NCBI GenBank assembly: GCA_032716605.1
Contig: CM064480.1
Location: 48,000,466-48,064,465 of the forward strand
DNA from: Paralithodes platypus
Taxonomy: Eukaryota; Arthropoda; Malacostraca; Decapoda; Lithodidae
DNA: 64,000 bases
Reading direction: 5' to 3'
This document shows positions 11,124 through 21,602 of this stretch, piece after piece. Each line of letters opens with the position of its first letter. The stretch's first letter is position 1. The notes beneath the pieces are model-generated. The model saw only the letters and a list, made by a program, of their open reading frames with translations. It did no database searches and had not been told where the DNA came from. Made by a program: the position numbers and the translations under genes.

Positions 11124-11219
11124 GAAACCTTTATACATCTTTATTCAACAGTCAATTATCTTACCTTCGTTTGATATAGGGTTGGTAGCATCCTTCCTAC
11201 ATGTTTTAGAATACAGAAG

Positions 11220-12110
11220 TTACCCCCACTCACTCCCACAATCCTCCAGTAATTTCCCCCATTCACTCCCCCACTAACTTCCTCCACTCCCACAATACTC
11301 CACTACCTTGTCCCACTCCCACAATCCCTCCACCGACTTCCCCCACTCCCACAATTTCTCCACTGACTTCCCCCACTCCCACAATCCCTCCACTGACTTC
11401 CCCCACTCCCACAATCCCTCCACTGACTTCCCCCACTCCCACAATCCCTCCACTGACTTCCCCCACTCCCACAATCCCTCCACTAACTTCACCCACTCCC
11501 ACAATCCCTCCACTGACTTCCCCCACTCCCAGAATCCTCCACTAATTTCCCCCATTACCACAATCATCCACTAACTTCCCCCACTCCCACAATTCTCCAG
11601 TAACTTACCTCACTCCCACAATCCTTCACTAACTTCCGCCACTCCCACAATCTTCCTGTAACTTCCCCCACTCCCACAATCATCCACTAGCTTCTTCCAC
11701 TCCCACAATCCCTCCACTAACTTCTCCCACTCACTCCCCCACTTCTTCAACTGTTTCCCCCGGCTTCCACAACCCCCCACTACCACAATCCCTCCACTAG
11801 CTTCCTCCACTCCCACAATCCCTCGACTAGCTTCTCCCACTCACTCTCCCTCTTCCTCACCTGTTTCTCCCGCTCCCACAATCCCCCACTCCCACTACAC
11901 TGCACTAACTTCCCCCACTGCCACAATTCCTCCACTAGCTTCTTCCACTCGCACAATCCCTCCACTATCTTCTCCCACTCACTCCTTCACCTGTTTCCCC
12001 TGCTCCCACAATCCCCCACTGCCACAATCCTCCACTAACTTCCCCCACTCCCACAATCCCTCCACTAGCTTCTCCCACTCACTCATCCACTCCTTCACCC
12101 GTTCCCCCAG
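11220..12110. repeat. 30-bp minisatellite CCCACTCCCACAATCCCTCCACTGACTTCC
   Basis: Exact 30-bp periodicity from about 11308 to 11530 (unit contains CACTCCCACAATCCCTCCAC), then increasingly diverged units with CTAGCTTCTCCCACTCACTC variants out to about 12110. Thirty is a multiple of three, so decapeptide-repeat open frames appear on both strands. They are by-products. Confidence 0.95.
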
Positions 12111-12160
12111 GGCACCAAATGACCTCCACAATAGCCAAGACGAGAGTTATAACCTCCTCC

Positions 12161-12239
12161 ACTGCTGAAAAACTCAATACCCCCAAGTCCTGCGAAAGGT
12201 TCCACATTGATCCCGTTCTTGCTGCTTCAGGTCACAACA
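12161..12239. repeat. Duplicated module next to minisatellite, copy 1
   Basis: A non-simple sequence of about 79 bp (ACTGCTGAAAAACTCAATAC and onward to GCTTCAGGTCACAAC) that recurs at 12518-12595. Both copies read open on the plus strand as a peptide like TAEKLNTPKSCE...HID.VL..SG, and both end in a CAG-GT word. Copy 1 has CAG-GTCAC. A duplicated exon is possible but unproven. Confidence 0.5.
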
Positions 12240-12517
12240 GAGGAGATATTTATACACCTATATTGCCAATTTATATCATAGTATTCATATGGCGTTTACA
12301 TTTTATTTCAGCGTGATTATTTTTTTGTTTATATCTCATCCGACGTCTTCCTAAATCAATTATTTCCACTCTTGTTCCTCCACTCCACCACACTCTCCCA
12401 CATTCACTCCCCCCAATCTCCCACACTCATACTCCATCACCCACTTCCCCAGGGCGCAAATGAAGAGATGTATAACTCCCCCCCCCCCCTTCCCCCCTGA
12501 CACACACACACACACAC

Positions 12518-12595
12518 ACTGCTGAAAAATTCAATACTCCCAAGTCCTGCGAGACGGTCCACATTGATTCCGTCCTTGTAGTTTCAGGTAACAAC
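12518..12595. repeat. Duplicated module next to minisatellite, copy 2
   Basis: Pairs with 12161-12239 at roughly 85 percent identity by eye. It ends TTTCAG-GTAACAAC, a good 5' splice-site match. It is preceded by poly-C and CA tracts. Confidence 0.5.
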
Positions 12596-12697
12596 AATAA
12601 AGTTGTTAAGGTTTATTCAAGGTAAACTGGCAATAATTAATAACGCTGTCTTTCTTTACTTCATATGACGCCGTATTTATTAAATATTGGCTATACT

Positions 12698-12771
12698 GTC
12701 TTGATGGTGTAATGGTTAAAGCGTGTAAGTTCTGTGTGTGATATCCTGGGTTCGAATCCTGGGAGGATCAC
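12698..12771 (+). ncRNA. tRNA-like sequence (degenerate tRNA or tRNA-derived SINE head)
   Basis: An A-box-like word TGGTGTAATGG lies at 12705, and a near-perfect B box, GGGTTCGAATCC, at 12748-12759. The spacing is right for a tRNA of about 74 nt. The T stem (CTGGG / CCTGG) pairs with two G-U pairs. The putative acceptor stem (GTCTTGA against GAGGATC) pairs poorly, so a functional tRNA is unlikely. I could not fix an anticodon. Confidence 0.5.
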
Positions 12772-13600
12772 ATGCTTTCATTAATTTCATTTGGGGTGTT
12801 AGTGGTGTTAAGATCGATGTTACAAATAATATATAAATATATAATACAAAAGCATGGAAAGGCAGCGTTATCAATTTATGACCGGTTGGTTTGAATATAC
12901 TTTAATGTTCTTGTATTGTTATATTAATGTGTGCGTATTAATTAAATTTTAATCTACTTATTAATATCACTGATAACCTATCCACGGTGGTGTCCTGGCT
13001 ACCACAAAATATTAGGTCATGCAGGCTATCAGCTACGCGCAACTAAATACTGTCTCGTGACCCGGGGCCCGTAGGTCACTTGAATTTTCCCAAGTGAGGC
13101 ATTGGGCACTTTTCATATTTCGCGTCAGTAAGTATGACAAACAGCTCGTTATTAGGCCAAGTGAGTAATGGGAAGGCGGTAGAAGGGGTAGGCAGAAGGT
13201 AGAGGAGGAAAGAAAGGGAAGAGGAGAGGGAGGAAAAGAACGAGGAGTGAAAAGAAGTAAGTGGCACGAACATACAGCTGCCTAAAACGTTTCGTATAAC
13301 CAGACCTAACGCTTACAAAACGAGTTTAATTAATAGTTTTAGTAGAAGCTGCATTCAAAATATACCACTCATTATATATTACACACAAATATAAAACAAT
13401 ATTCTAAACAAATGGCGCCTAGAGCACCTTTATGTGTATTGTCGTTAACATTAATTGATTTGTATTTACCTGTGATTTCGAGAAGACACTTAAGAGCTAA
13501 ACAGATCATAAATCAATCAACATAATTAACCTCACACGACGATTATTTTGTATATATACACCATTTGAGGAGAAGCACTTTATGGACAACGTTTCGCTTT
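12772..13600. other. Unannotated stretch
   Basis: AT-rich. A short Ser/Leu-rich open frame at 13076-13273 (minus) comes from a purine-rich AGAGGAGGAAAG tract. No recognisable gene. Confidence 0.5.
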
Positions 13601-13624
13601 CGATTTCGATTTCGTTTCGCTTTC

Positions 13625-13984
13625 GATGGGCCGGTTTTCTGGACCACTTTCTCCCTCATGTTTAGCCCCATTAGTTTCCAGATGTTAAGATGTCTGCCCC
13701 ATTAGTTAGTCGATTTTAAGACCTTTCGCCCCATTTCGTCGTCAATATTTAGACCTTTCATGCTATTTAAGTGTCGATTTTTCCCTGGCGAACGATAGTG
13801 AGCCTGTAATGTTGGAAGAACCGGCCCTCGGCCGGGAAATTTCTCTTCCGAAAAATGTACAAATTAATCTAAAAGGGGATCTAATGGATGTTTTTTTTTA
13901 AATTTGATGGAGGTCTAGGGAGGAAACTAGAAAAATAATGAATACATGCAAATATCGCCCCAAAAGTGAACCATCCCCCCTTAA
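13625..13984 (+). mobile_element. Family A TTAA-type element
   Basis: Reads GATGGGCCGGTTTTCTGGAC to CCATCCCCCCTTAA. The left TTAAGGGGG end is replaced by a small TTTCGATTTCG repeat. The phrases, the GGCGAACGATAGTGAGCC word and the hairpin CCGGCCCTCGGCCGG are intact. It is very similar to 16466-16835. Confidence 0.8.
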
Positions 13985-15323
13985 AACATTATCAGGTCAT
14001 GATTACTTTGTTTTTGCTACTGCCAGGTGACCTTAATTACTTCACATAGGAAGGACCTCTAGAATGATATAACCGTTATAGACCACCTTAATTTACCTAT
14101 TACCTAATAGATCATTCCCAAGTGTAATTATATTATCAATAAATAGCTAGACAAACATATACATTTGCATTGATTGAAAAGGTTAAAAATAATCATCATC
14201 CGGATTGAGAGGGGTAATATAGACGCTTCTGACAATAGCCTCAAGAATCAAGGTCACTGTGGACAAAAAGGCCAGATCTGTGAAACAAAGGATCTGGTGC
14301 GAGATGAATAAACAATACAATAGTTTTCCGGAACTTTATGTGACATATATTATGCAACTAATTAACCATGATGCTTTGCTAAGTCATAACACATTGCCTA
14401 ACCTTGTCTAAAATAGATTATACAAAGGCATTTGACCAAAGCTAAGAACAATTTATAAGTATATTCGAATAACTTATTAAAATCTAATATTTTTATCAAC
14501 TCACGAATCACAGCACAACCTACAGCTAAATCATGTGAGCTTTCCTCAAATTCAGCTTCTCTTAGGGCGTTTCGTTTCGCCCGACTCCGGTAATGCTAAC
14601 AAACGCCTGAACTTACGTCGGATCTGGCTTAATCGCGGACATTATCACCAGAAAGAAGATCGCTGCACTACCAGAACTTTTTCTATATAATACTGGGGAC
14701 TACTGGAATATTCTAAAATAGTGTTGGCGATTATAGGAGGAATTTGTTGACGAGGGGAAGAATTTTGTAACAGTTGTTTAGAGTATTTGTGTAGTATATT
14801 AGTATTTAGTAGATCATTTATAGCGCTGTAATACTGACTCGTCCATCTGATCTCTTTGATGTTGCTAAAGCAGATTTACAAGAGCACTTTCCTCCGCATA
14901 TGTGTTTTTCCGCAACTCTGATTTGGTTGCTTATGAAGTACTAGTATGTTGTTATAAAATATCTATAAATATATATACCGTATGTATATACAGTATAGTG
15001 TACTGTATATCATTATTATTACAAACTTTGATTCCAATTGTTTATCGGAATAAGGGCCATAACATGTACACTTACCTAAACATAATTATAATATATATTC
15101 AACACATATATTTTACAAAAAGATTCGGAACGTTAATAACGGGGATAGATCAAATTTGGCGACTTACCACAATTCCCACCTTGCTTGAGGAGATTCATTT
15201 TTTTCTAAAAGAATAAATCGATGTTAATGAATTTGGCTAACGTAACGATGAATGTCGGCGAGAATGTTAAAGACTGACATTAAACAAGAAATTGCACTAA
15301 TTAGTATACGAATATGAGGGTGT
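13985..15323. other. Unannotated AT-rich stretch
   Basis: The longest open frame is 104 codons (14902-15216, plus), Ile/Tyr-rich and without motifs. No supported gene or repeat. Confidence 0.5.
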
Positions 15324-15541
15324 TTAACCCCTTCAGCACGAAGATATAAATGTCATCATATTATGGTTACCATTAGACAGTATTGTTTAGCTTGTAATCT
15401 ACCTCTAGGACTCATAGAGGTAAATAGAATCTCAATAAACTCTCTGAAGAACATAGGGCCTTCCTAACTACATAACATCGTATAAATTTAGCCAGAATCA
15501 GAGGCCAAGAGGCGTCAACGTGCCAAATGAGTGAAAGGTGA
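15324..15541. mobile_element. Family B TIR element, copy 3
   Basis: Starts TTAACCCCTTCAGCACGA and ends near GAGTGAAAGGTG. Words such as GGTTACCATTAGACAG, TAGCTTGTAATCTACC and GGACTCATAGAGG are shared, in opposite orientation, with 19060-19159. Confidence 0.55.
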
Positions 15542-15621
15542 TTCTGGCGATTCCTCCTCACGGCGACGATCTGCCTCCCACTGATATAAATGAACGATCG
15601 GTATTTATTCTCGCATCTCTA

Positions 15622-16006
15622 TTAAGGGGGGGTCACCGGTTTTGTTTTTATCATTCTCTCTTTTTCTCTCATTCCCTGGTTTGTATCCAATCGGCCCCAT
15701 TCATCCAACTGGTTTAAGACGTTTATCCCCATCCAGGTGTCGATATTTTCCTGGCGAGCGATAGCGAGCCAGCATTGCATGGAGAAATCCGGCTTCGCCG
15801 GAGAAATTTTTCTATCGAAAAATTTACAAATTTAGCTTGTTGTCAAAACTAAAACATATATATGCTGGCTCGCTACCGCTCGCCAGGAAAATATTGTCAC
15901 CTGGATGGGGGTAAACGTCTTAAAACAGTAGGCTGAATGGGGCCGAATGGATACAAGCCAAAGAGAGAGGGAAAGAAAGAGAAAAAAGCGAGGTGGGCTC
16001 CCTTAA
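15622..16006. mobile_element. Foldback element related to family A, copy 1
   Basis: Bounded by TTAA on both sides (TTAAGGGGGGGTCACC and GTGGGCTCCCTTAA), 385 bp. The two halves are inverted copies: GGCGAGCGATAGCGAGCCAG in the left half and its complement GCTGGCTCGCTACCGCTCGC in the right. The same holds for the CAGGTGTCGATATTTTCC and GGCCCCATTCATCCAACTGG words. The centre lies near 15845. It has a hairpin, TCCGGCTTCGCCGGA. Confidence 0.85.
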
Positions 16007-16130
16007 AGAAAAACATAGAGCAACTCGCTTCAGAAATCCTACCCACACAACGCTGCAGACTTTACACTGAAAGGCTCAACTAGCGAACGATATATCACCA
16101 GGAAATATACAGTATATATATATATCATGG

Positions 16131-16262
16131 GATGGGCGCATTTATGTACTCATGTTTTTTTTGTTTTTTTTTTTAAGTTTCCTCCCTAGACCTCCATCAA
16201 GCTTAAACAATAACTTCCAAGACCCTCCTATATTACAGACTCCCTATCGCTCGCCAGTAAAA
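16131..16262 (-). mobile_element. Family A fragment
   Basis: Contains the family right end in reverse (TTTCCTCCCTAGACCTCCAT) and CTATCGCTCGCCAG, then joins abruptly to the LINE tail at 16264. Confidence 0.65.
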
Positions 16263-16263
16263 C

Positions 16264-16382
16264 TCCATGTGCCTAGGCATTTTGGCTGGAACGTCCATTG
16301 ATTTTGGCCTTGTCACTCTTTTAACTCTTGGTGAGGCATTCGCTACAGGGAGTCCTGCCTTTTGTCTCCATCACTCACATAG

Positions 16383-16421
<39 letters not shown>
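16264..16421 (+). mobile_element. Jockey-like LINE 3' UTR fragment with poly(A)
   Basis: GGCATTTTGGCTGGAACGTC, TGGCCTTGTCACTC and TGCCTTTTGTCTCCATCACT match the tails at 6130-6243 and, inverted, 7935-8020. It ends in an A run of about 39 (16382-16421). It is a severely 5'-truncated insertion. Confidence 0.8.
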
Positions 16422-16422
<1 letters not shown>

Positions 16423-16465
16423 AAGAAGGAAAACCTGCTGTCGCTTCGGAGATTCATACTCCTGT

Positions 16466-16835
16466 TTAAGGGGGGATGGGCCGGTTTTCTGGACCACTTT
16501 CTCCCTCATGTTTAGCCCCATTAGTTTTCAGATGTTAAGATGTTTGCCTCATTAGTTAGTCGATTTTAAGACCTTTCACCCCATTTCGTCGTCAATACTT
16601 AGACCTTTCGTGCTATTTAGGTGTCGATTTTTTCTCTGGCGAACGATATGTAATGCCTGTAATGTTGGAAGAACCGGCCTTTGGCCGGGAAATTTTTAAA
16701 ACCGAAAAATGTACAAATTAATCTAGAAGGGGGATCTAATGGATGTTTTTTTTTAATTTGATGGTGGTCTAGGGAGGAAACTAGAAAAATAATGAATACA
16801 TGCAAAAATCGCCATAAAAAGTGAAAGCGTCGTGA
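16466..16835 (+). mobile_element. Family A TTAA-type element, best-preserved copy
   Basis: Starts TTAAGGGGGGATGGGCCGG. Tandem phrases of 31-32 bp start at about 16517 (CCCCATTAG), 16548 (CCTCATTAG), 16579 (CCCCATTTC) and 16611 (TGCTATTTA). A perfect hairpin, CCGGCC-TTT-GGCCGG, lies at 16674-16688. The right end is lost shortly after GAATACATGCAAAAATCGCC. No coding capacity. Confidence 0.8.
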
Positions 16836-16981
16836 TCCAAAACAGGTGAAATACATTCAGTAATGTTCACAGAAGGAGACATATAACTAGGCCTTATATT
16901 ATCATGGTTACTAAGAGTGATATTTATAGTTGGAATAATTATACAATTTAACCAGACCATCGAACGCAAAGAACCCCTTTT

Positions 16982-17361
16982 GGTGTCACCGGCTTTTTTT
17001 ATATTTATCTCCTTTTCTCTCTTTCCCTGGCTTGTATCCATTCGGCCCCATTCAGGCAACTGCTTTAAGATGTTTATCCCCATCCAGGTGTCGATTTCTT
17101 CTTGGCGAGCGAGAGCGAGCCAGCATTGTATGGAGAAATCCGGCTTCGCCAGAGACATTTTGCTATCGAAAAATTTACAAATTTATATTGCTGTCTAAAC
17201 AAAAATATATATATGCTGGCTCGCTACCGCTTGCCAGGAAAATATTGACACCTGGATGGGGGTAAACGTCTTAAAACAATAGGCTGCATGGGGCCGAATG
17301 GGTAAAAGCCAAAGAGAGAGAGGGAGAGAAAGAGAAAACAAAGCGAGGTGGGCTCCCTTAA
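16982..17361. mobile_element. Foldback element related to family A, copy 2
   Basis: Same architecture as 15622-16006: GGTGTCACCGG at the left, GGGCTCCCTTAA at the right, and inverted copies of GCGAGCGAGAGCGAGCCAG and GCTGGCTCGCTACCGCTTGC. The left TTAA is not preserved. Confidence 0.8.
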
Positions 17362-18512
17362 ACCGAAGATAAGGCATGGGAACAATGATAATTTGTGAAA
17401 GTAAAGGGTCATAATGTGTATGTGCACTCAGATCAGAGGCCACACTGTCAAAAATGTAGGATATGAAAAGGGTATGAATGAGGTATATACGATCAATGGG
17501 TATAATTATAGTGAATTAACCTATTTTATCAAGATATTAGAGGAGTATATTACCATCAATATACCTTTACATGGGTAGATTATCTTGGACACATTAAGTA
17601 CCCTCTTCATGCCCATATTTGGTTAGAGTGCAGGTCAGGGACAAAGGCCAAGATATGTGACCAAGAAGATATTGTCAGATCGAAAGCCACCACCCAACCC
17701 AGGAACCCCAGGACTGCCTACCTGGGTGACAAATGAAACAGGTTGTAAAAGGACAGCCTGCGGGGAAGTGAAAATAAGAAAAATTACAATACCCGGGGGA
17801 AAATTTAAGCAATTTGACGAGAGGGGGAACAGCACAGAGAAGGAAAAAGAGGGAAAAGGGAATTGGAGGAAAATAAAATTGTGAAGACATTTAAATTCAA
17901 ACCAGGGAAAAGAGGACTAAAAAGAACCTTTAATTTCCTGGTTAAAGAGTTCCTCGCCCCAGCCAGACGTCTTTTTTTAGGGGAATTAGAAAAGTCATAT
18001 TGTAAGGTATTTGGACTGAGTAATAATTCGTTGACAGAACTTTCGTTATTGTGCATCTAGGTCCATTTCAGGGAGACATTTTAATCGTGGCAATGCAGAG
18101 AATTGGCCTGTTATTATGAATAGGGTGCATAATTTGATGTTCTATATTAGTACATTTGACAGAGACAAATGTATTGGAATTATTTAAATATTATTGCTAT
18201 TATTTTATTGTTATTATATTATTATTATTATTTTTATTATAAGTAGTAGTAATGGTATTTCATTATATCATTACCATTTAATTTGAATACACATTCTATT
18301 AAATATTATAATTTCGAGATAATATTCTTTCACGCCCTTGATTAATATATATCAGGAAGAACAAATTAGACCAATCCATTCCTTTACCTAGCCAAATGTT
18401 CTTCAGAATAACTCTAACACAGTACTCGGGTTTGTTCCTTGAGATTACAACGCAAAAATAAAAATAATATAATGTGCTTGCATCCACTTCATGCACTTTA
18501 ATGCACGTTCAC
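17362..18512. other. Stretch with two overlapping unknown open frames
   Basis: Open frames at 17657-17884 and 17863-18060 (both plus) are Lys-rich and overlap by 22 bases. Neither has a motif I recognise, and I do not call them genes. The rest is AT-rich, with a TTATTATTATTATT tract near 18205-18235. Confidence 0.4.
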
Positions 18513-18735
18513 TTAAGGGAGCCCACCTCGCTTTTTTCTCTATCTCTCCCTCTCTCTTTGGCTTGTTTCCATTCGGCCCCATTGAGCCTACCGTTTTAAG
18601 ACGTTTATCCCCATCCAGGGGTCAATTTTTTTCTGGGGAGCGGTAGCGAGCCAGCATATAATATATATATATTTGTTTTGACAGCAAGCTAAATTTGTAC
18701 ATTTTTAGAAAGAAAAATGTCTCCAGCTAAGCCGG
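18513..18735. mobile_element. Foldback element related to family A, truncated copy 3
   Basis: Starts TTAAGGGAGCCCACCTCGC, then CCATTCGGCCCCATTGAGCC, CAGGGGTCAAT and GGGGAGCGGTAGCGAGCCAG, past the central AT tract. It is lost before the second half is complete. Confidence 0.75.
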
Positions 18736-19059
18736 ATATGGGAACGTAAGGGAACGTAATAAAGTTTTTTTTGACATTTGTATATCCATAAATATATGAA
18801 TGCGGATCATAGCATAACAGCAGCATTATAATTTTACATGGCAGACTGAGTGAAGCATCTATTGGTTCGAAACGTGTGTTCATTGGTATGAATAGTTAAT
18901 AGGTATGAATAGTTAACCTTGTGATAGTTACAGTGGGCTGTCGTCCAGAAACGATGCGCTCCACATGTCCGGGCCCTATCAAAGTGTCTCAGAAATTGCG
19001 GTTTCTGACTGTACGTTAATAAAGTCCTATGTTATTCAGAGGGGTAATTTAGATAATAT

Positions 19060-19159
19060 TGACTTCTTTGAGTCCCCGCAGTAGATTATAAGCTATACAA
19101 AATCGTCTAATGGCAACTACAATAAGACGAAAATTATGTCATCGTGCTGAAAGGGTTAA
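19060..19159. mobile_element. Family B TIR element, partial copy 4
   Basis: Ends GTGCTGAAAGGGTTAA. It is the reverse complement of the left half of 15324-15541 over roughly 100 bp. The other end is not identifiable. Confidence 0.5.
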
Positions 19160-19369
19160 GGATATTGAGAGGAAATGAAACCCACAGTCCTACGTGAATA
19201 TTATGTTGTGTGTTCTTCAAGTTGGTTAGTTTGTCTTCTACTCTAAAATATTGCAAACGGCTAAAAAAAAACTAATGAAATGTTTCGTTTATTATGCCTG
19301 TGCAAGGGTGATTAATTTTCGATAAATGCTTGATACCTTTTGATACCTTTTGATGTGTTCGCCGCTCTT

Positions 19370-20302
19370 CTAGCGGCACCAAGGAGCGCGACGCCCCTCG
19401 TTATGGGTGGTGATTTGGTGCAGTAGACTGTTTGAAGCGACAGCTCGCTCCCTTGCGAGGATGGGCTCGTCTGGTACTTTTTGCAGTTCAACATCTAGGG
19501 CTCTCTTGAAGTTGTCTAACGAGATGTCCCTCATGTCTCTTACTCGCCGTGGGAGTTTGTTGAAGAGACGTGGGCCTCTGTGTGATAACCAGCCCTCTCG
19601 CAGAGAGCCCATAGCACCCCTGTTATTCATCCGGGGGATTTCGCATTCCCAGCCTCTCCTATCACTGAATTTCATGACTATCGGAGTATGTAGGTTTGGT
19701 ACTAAACCCTCTGCGATTTTCCACGTGTATATTATTAGGTAACGTTCTCTTCTACGTTCCAGTGAGTACAGATTCAGTGCTCTTAAACGCTCCCAATAGT
19801 GTAGATGTTTTATTGAACTTATATGCGAAGTGAAATTTCTTTGTACACTCTCTACGTCATTTATTTCACCTGCTTTGTATGGGGATGTTAATACGCTACA
19901 GTATTCAAGCCGCGGTAGCACTAGAGATTTGAAGAGCGTTATCATAGGCAATTCACCGCGTGTTTTAAAAGTACGCAGAATCCAACCCGTTAGACGTTTC
20001 GCAGCCGCCACTTTGACCTGGTTATGTACTTTGAAACCCATATTTTCAGACATTAATACCCCAAGGTCTTTCACACTGTCTTTCCGTTCTATTATGTGGT
20101 TAGATTCTGTTAAGTAATTTGTAATTTCTTTAACACCATTATTATCTCCGTACCGTATTAATTGGAATTTTTCCTCATTGAATTGCATGTTGTTTTCCCT
20201 GGTCCACTGGAACACTACATTCATGTCTTCCTGCAGTCGGCCCGTGTCCTCTTGTGTGTTTACTATCTTGCTTAATTTTGTGTCATCAGCAAAAGACGAC
20301 AC
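19370..20302 (-). pseudogene. LINE ORF2, RT palm to carboxyl end
   Basis: 310 codons. It starts with SSFADDTKLSK, which has both catalytic aspartates of RT motif C. Then come the thumb, a region with LPRLEYCSVL, and the conserved end GPRLFNKLPRRVRDM...LDNFKRALD of CR1/L2-type ORF2s. It is joined by frameshift to the preceding RT piece at 20286-20690. Confidence 0.85.
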
Positions 20303-20690
20303 CGTACTGTGTCTGGTGTTGGTATCTGTCGCAAATTAGTATGAGGAACAGAAGGGGCGCTAGCACTGTTCCTTGGGGCACTGAGCTTTTGACATCCGAA
20401 GGCTCAGAAGTGACTTGGTTTACTGCTACCGATTGTTTTCGGTTTACGAGGAAATTGTATATCCACCGTCCGATTTTACCAGTTATACCTTTTGCTTTCA
20501 GTTTGTGGGCTATTATACCATGGTCACATTTATCAAATGCCTTAGCAAAATCGGTGTAAATGACATCCACGTTTTTCTTTTCTTCTAGCGCTTTAAGAAT
20601 TTTGTCATAGTGTTCCAAAAGTTGTGAGAGACATGATCTTCCCACTCTGAACCCATGTTGACCGGTGTTGTGTAGTTCATTTGTCTCCAT
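20286..20690 (-). pseudogene. LINE ORF2, RT fingers and palm
   Basis: 134 codons with QHGFRVGRSCLSQLLEHYD, DFAKAFDKCDHG (RT motif A) and VPQGTVLAPLLFLI (motif B). The frame is lost just before FADD, which continues in the next frame at 20302. Confidence 0.85.
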
Positions 20691-20881
20691 GAATGTTGAA
20701 ATTTTGCTTCGCAGGACTCGCTCGAAAACTTTAATGATGTGAGAGGTTAGAGCTACGGGCGGTAGTTTTTTGGTAGTGCTTTACTCCTTCCTTTATGCAG
20801 TGGGGCAATTATTGCGTTTTTCAAGCTATCTGGTATGTCACCAGTGTCTAGACTCCTTCTCCACATTATAGCCAGGGATTT

Positions 20882-21553
20882 TTAGAGGTTTTCCTTACAT
20901 TTTTTCATTAGGATCGAATTCCATGAGTCCGGGCCTGGTGCCGAGTGGGATGGCATGTTGGAAATGGCCTCTTCTATGTTTTTCGGACCGAAATCAATAT
21001 CCAGCATCTGAGGGGTTTCCGTGGGGGAGGTTTCCATGAAAAATATATTTTGGTCTCTGATGACTTTTGTGTCATCAGGCTCACTGAATGCCATTTCATA
21101 CTGCCTGCTTAAGAGTTCGCTCATTTCCTTTTTGTCCCCTGTAAAAGAGCCGTCCCCTTTGCTCAGTGGGCCGATGTTTGATGTTGTTTTAGCCTTTTGT
21201 TTGGCGTATGAAAAGAAGTATTTGGAATTTTCCTTTATACCTGCAATCGCTTTCCTCTCCTCTTCCATATGTTGTAGTTCATATGATATTCTTAGCCTTT
21301 GTTCAATTTCCACAATTTCTCTATCTATTTCGACCTTTTGCCTATCCTGTAGATTTTGATGTGTGCGTCTTTGTGTGAGTAATTTTCTTCTTCTGTACAG
21401 CCTCCTCCTTTCCCGATCTTGTTTGCTTCTTCGTTTTGTTTGTCTTGCAGGTATATGGTGGCTACAGATTTGGGTCATGGTTTCTGTTATTAAGACTAGA
21501 CATTCTGCTGGTGTCAAGTTATCCATTAAATCTTCCCAGTCTATTTCCTCCAT
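20882..21553 (-). pseudogene. LINE ORF2, linker and RT amino end
   Basis: 223 codons. A basic, helix-rich linker (RRSKQDRERRRLYRRRK) is followed by NSKYFFSYAKQKAK, LLSRQYEMAFSEP and MPSHSAPGPDSWNSILMKK, the usual start of the RT domain (APGPD). It is separated by about 190 bp of frame-broken sequence from the next piece. Confidence 0.8.
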
Positions 21554-21602
21554 TTCTTGATTTACCTCTTCCCACCTAATGTTTTTGTTATTGAAGTTAA
21601 AT

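Noticed and set aside
11263..11574. Decapeptide-repeat proteins on both strands
   Set aside because: The 30-bp minisatellite is a multiple of three, so repeats read open in every frame. There is no non-repeat coding sequence attached.
17657..18060. Two overlapping Lys-rich frames as a possible host gene
   Set aside because: No recognisable domain, no splice or start context, and lengths within chance for this composition.
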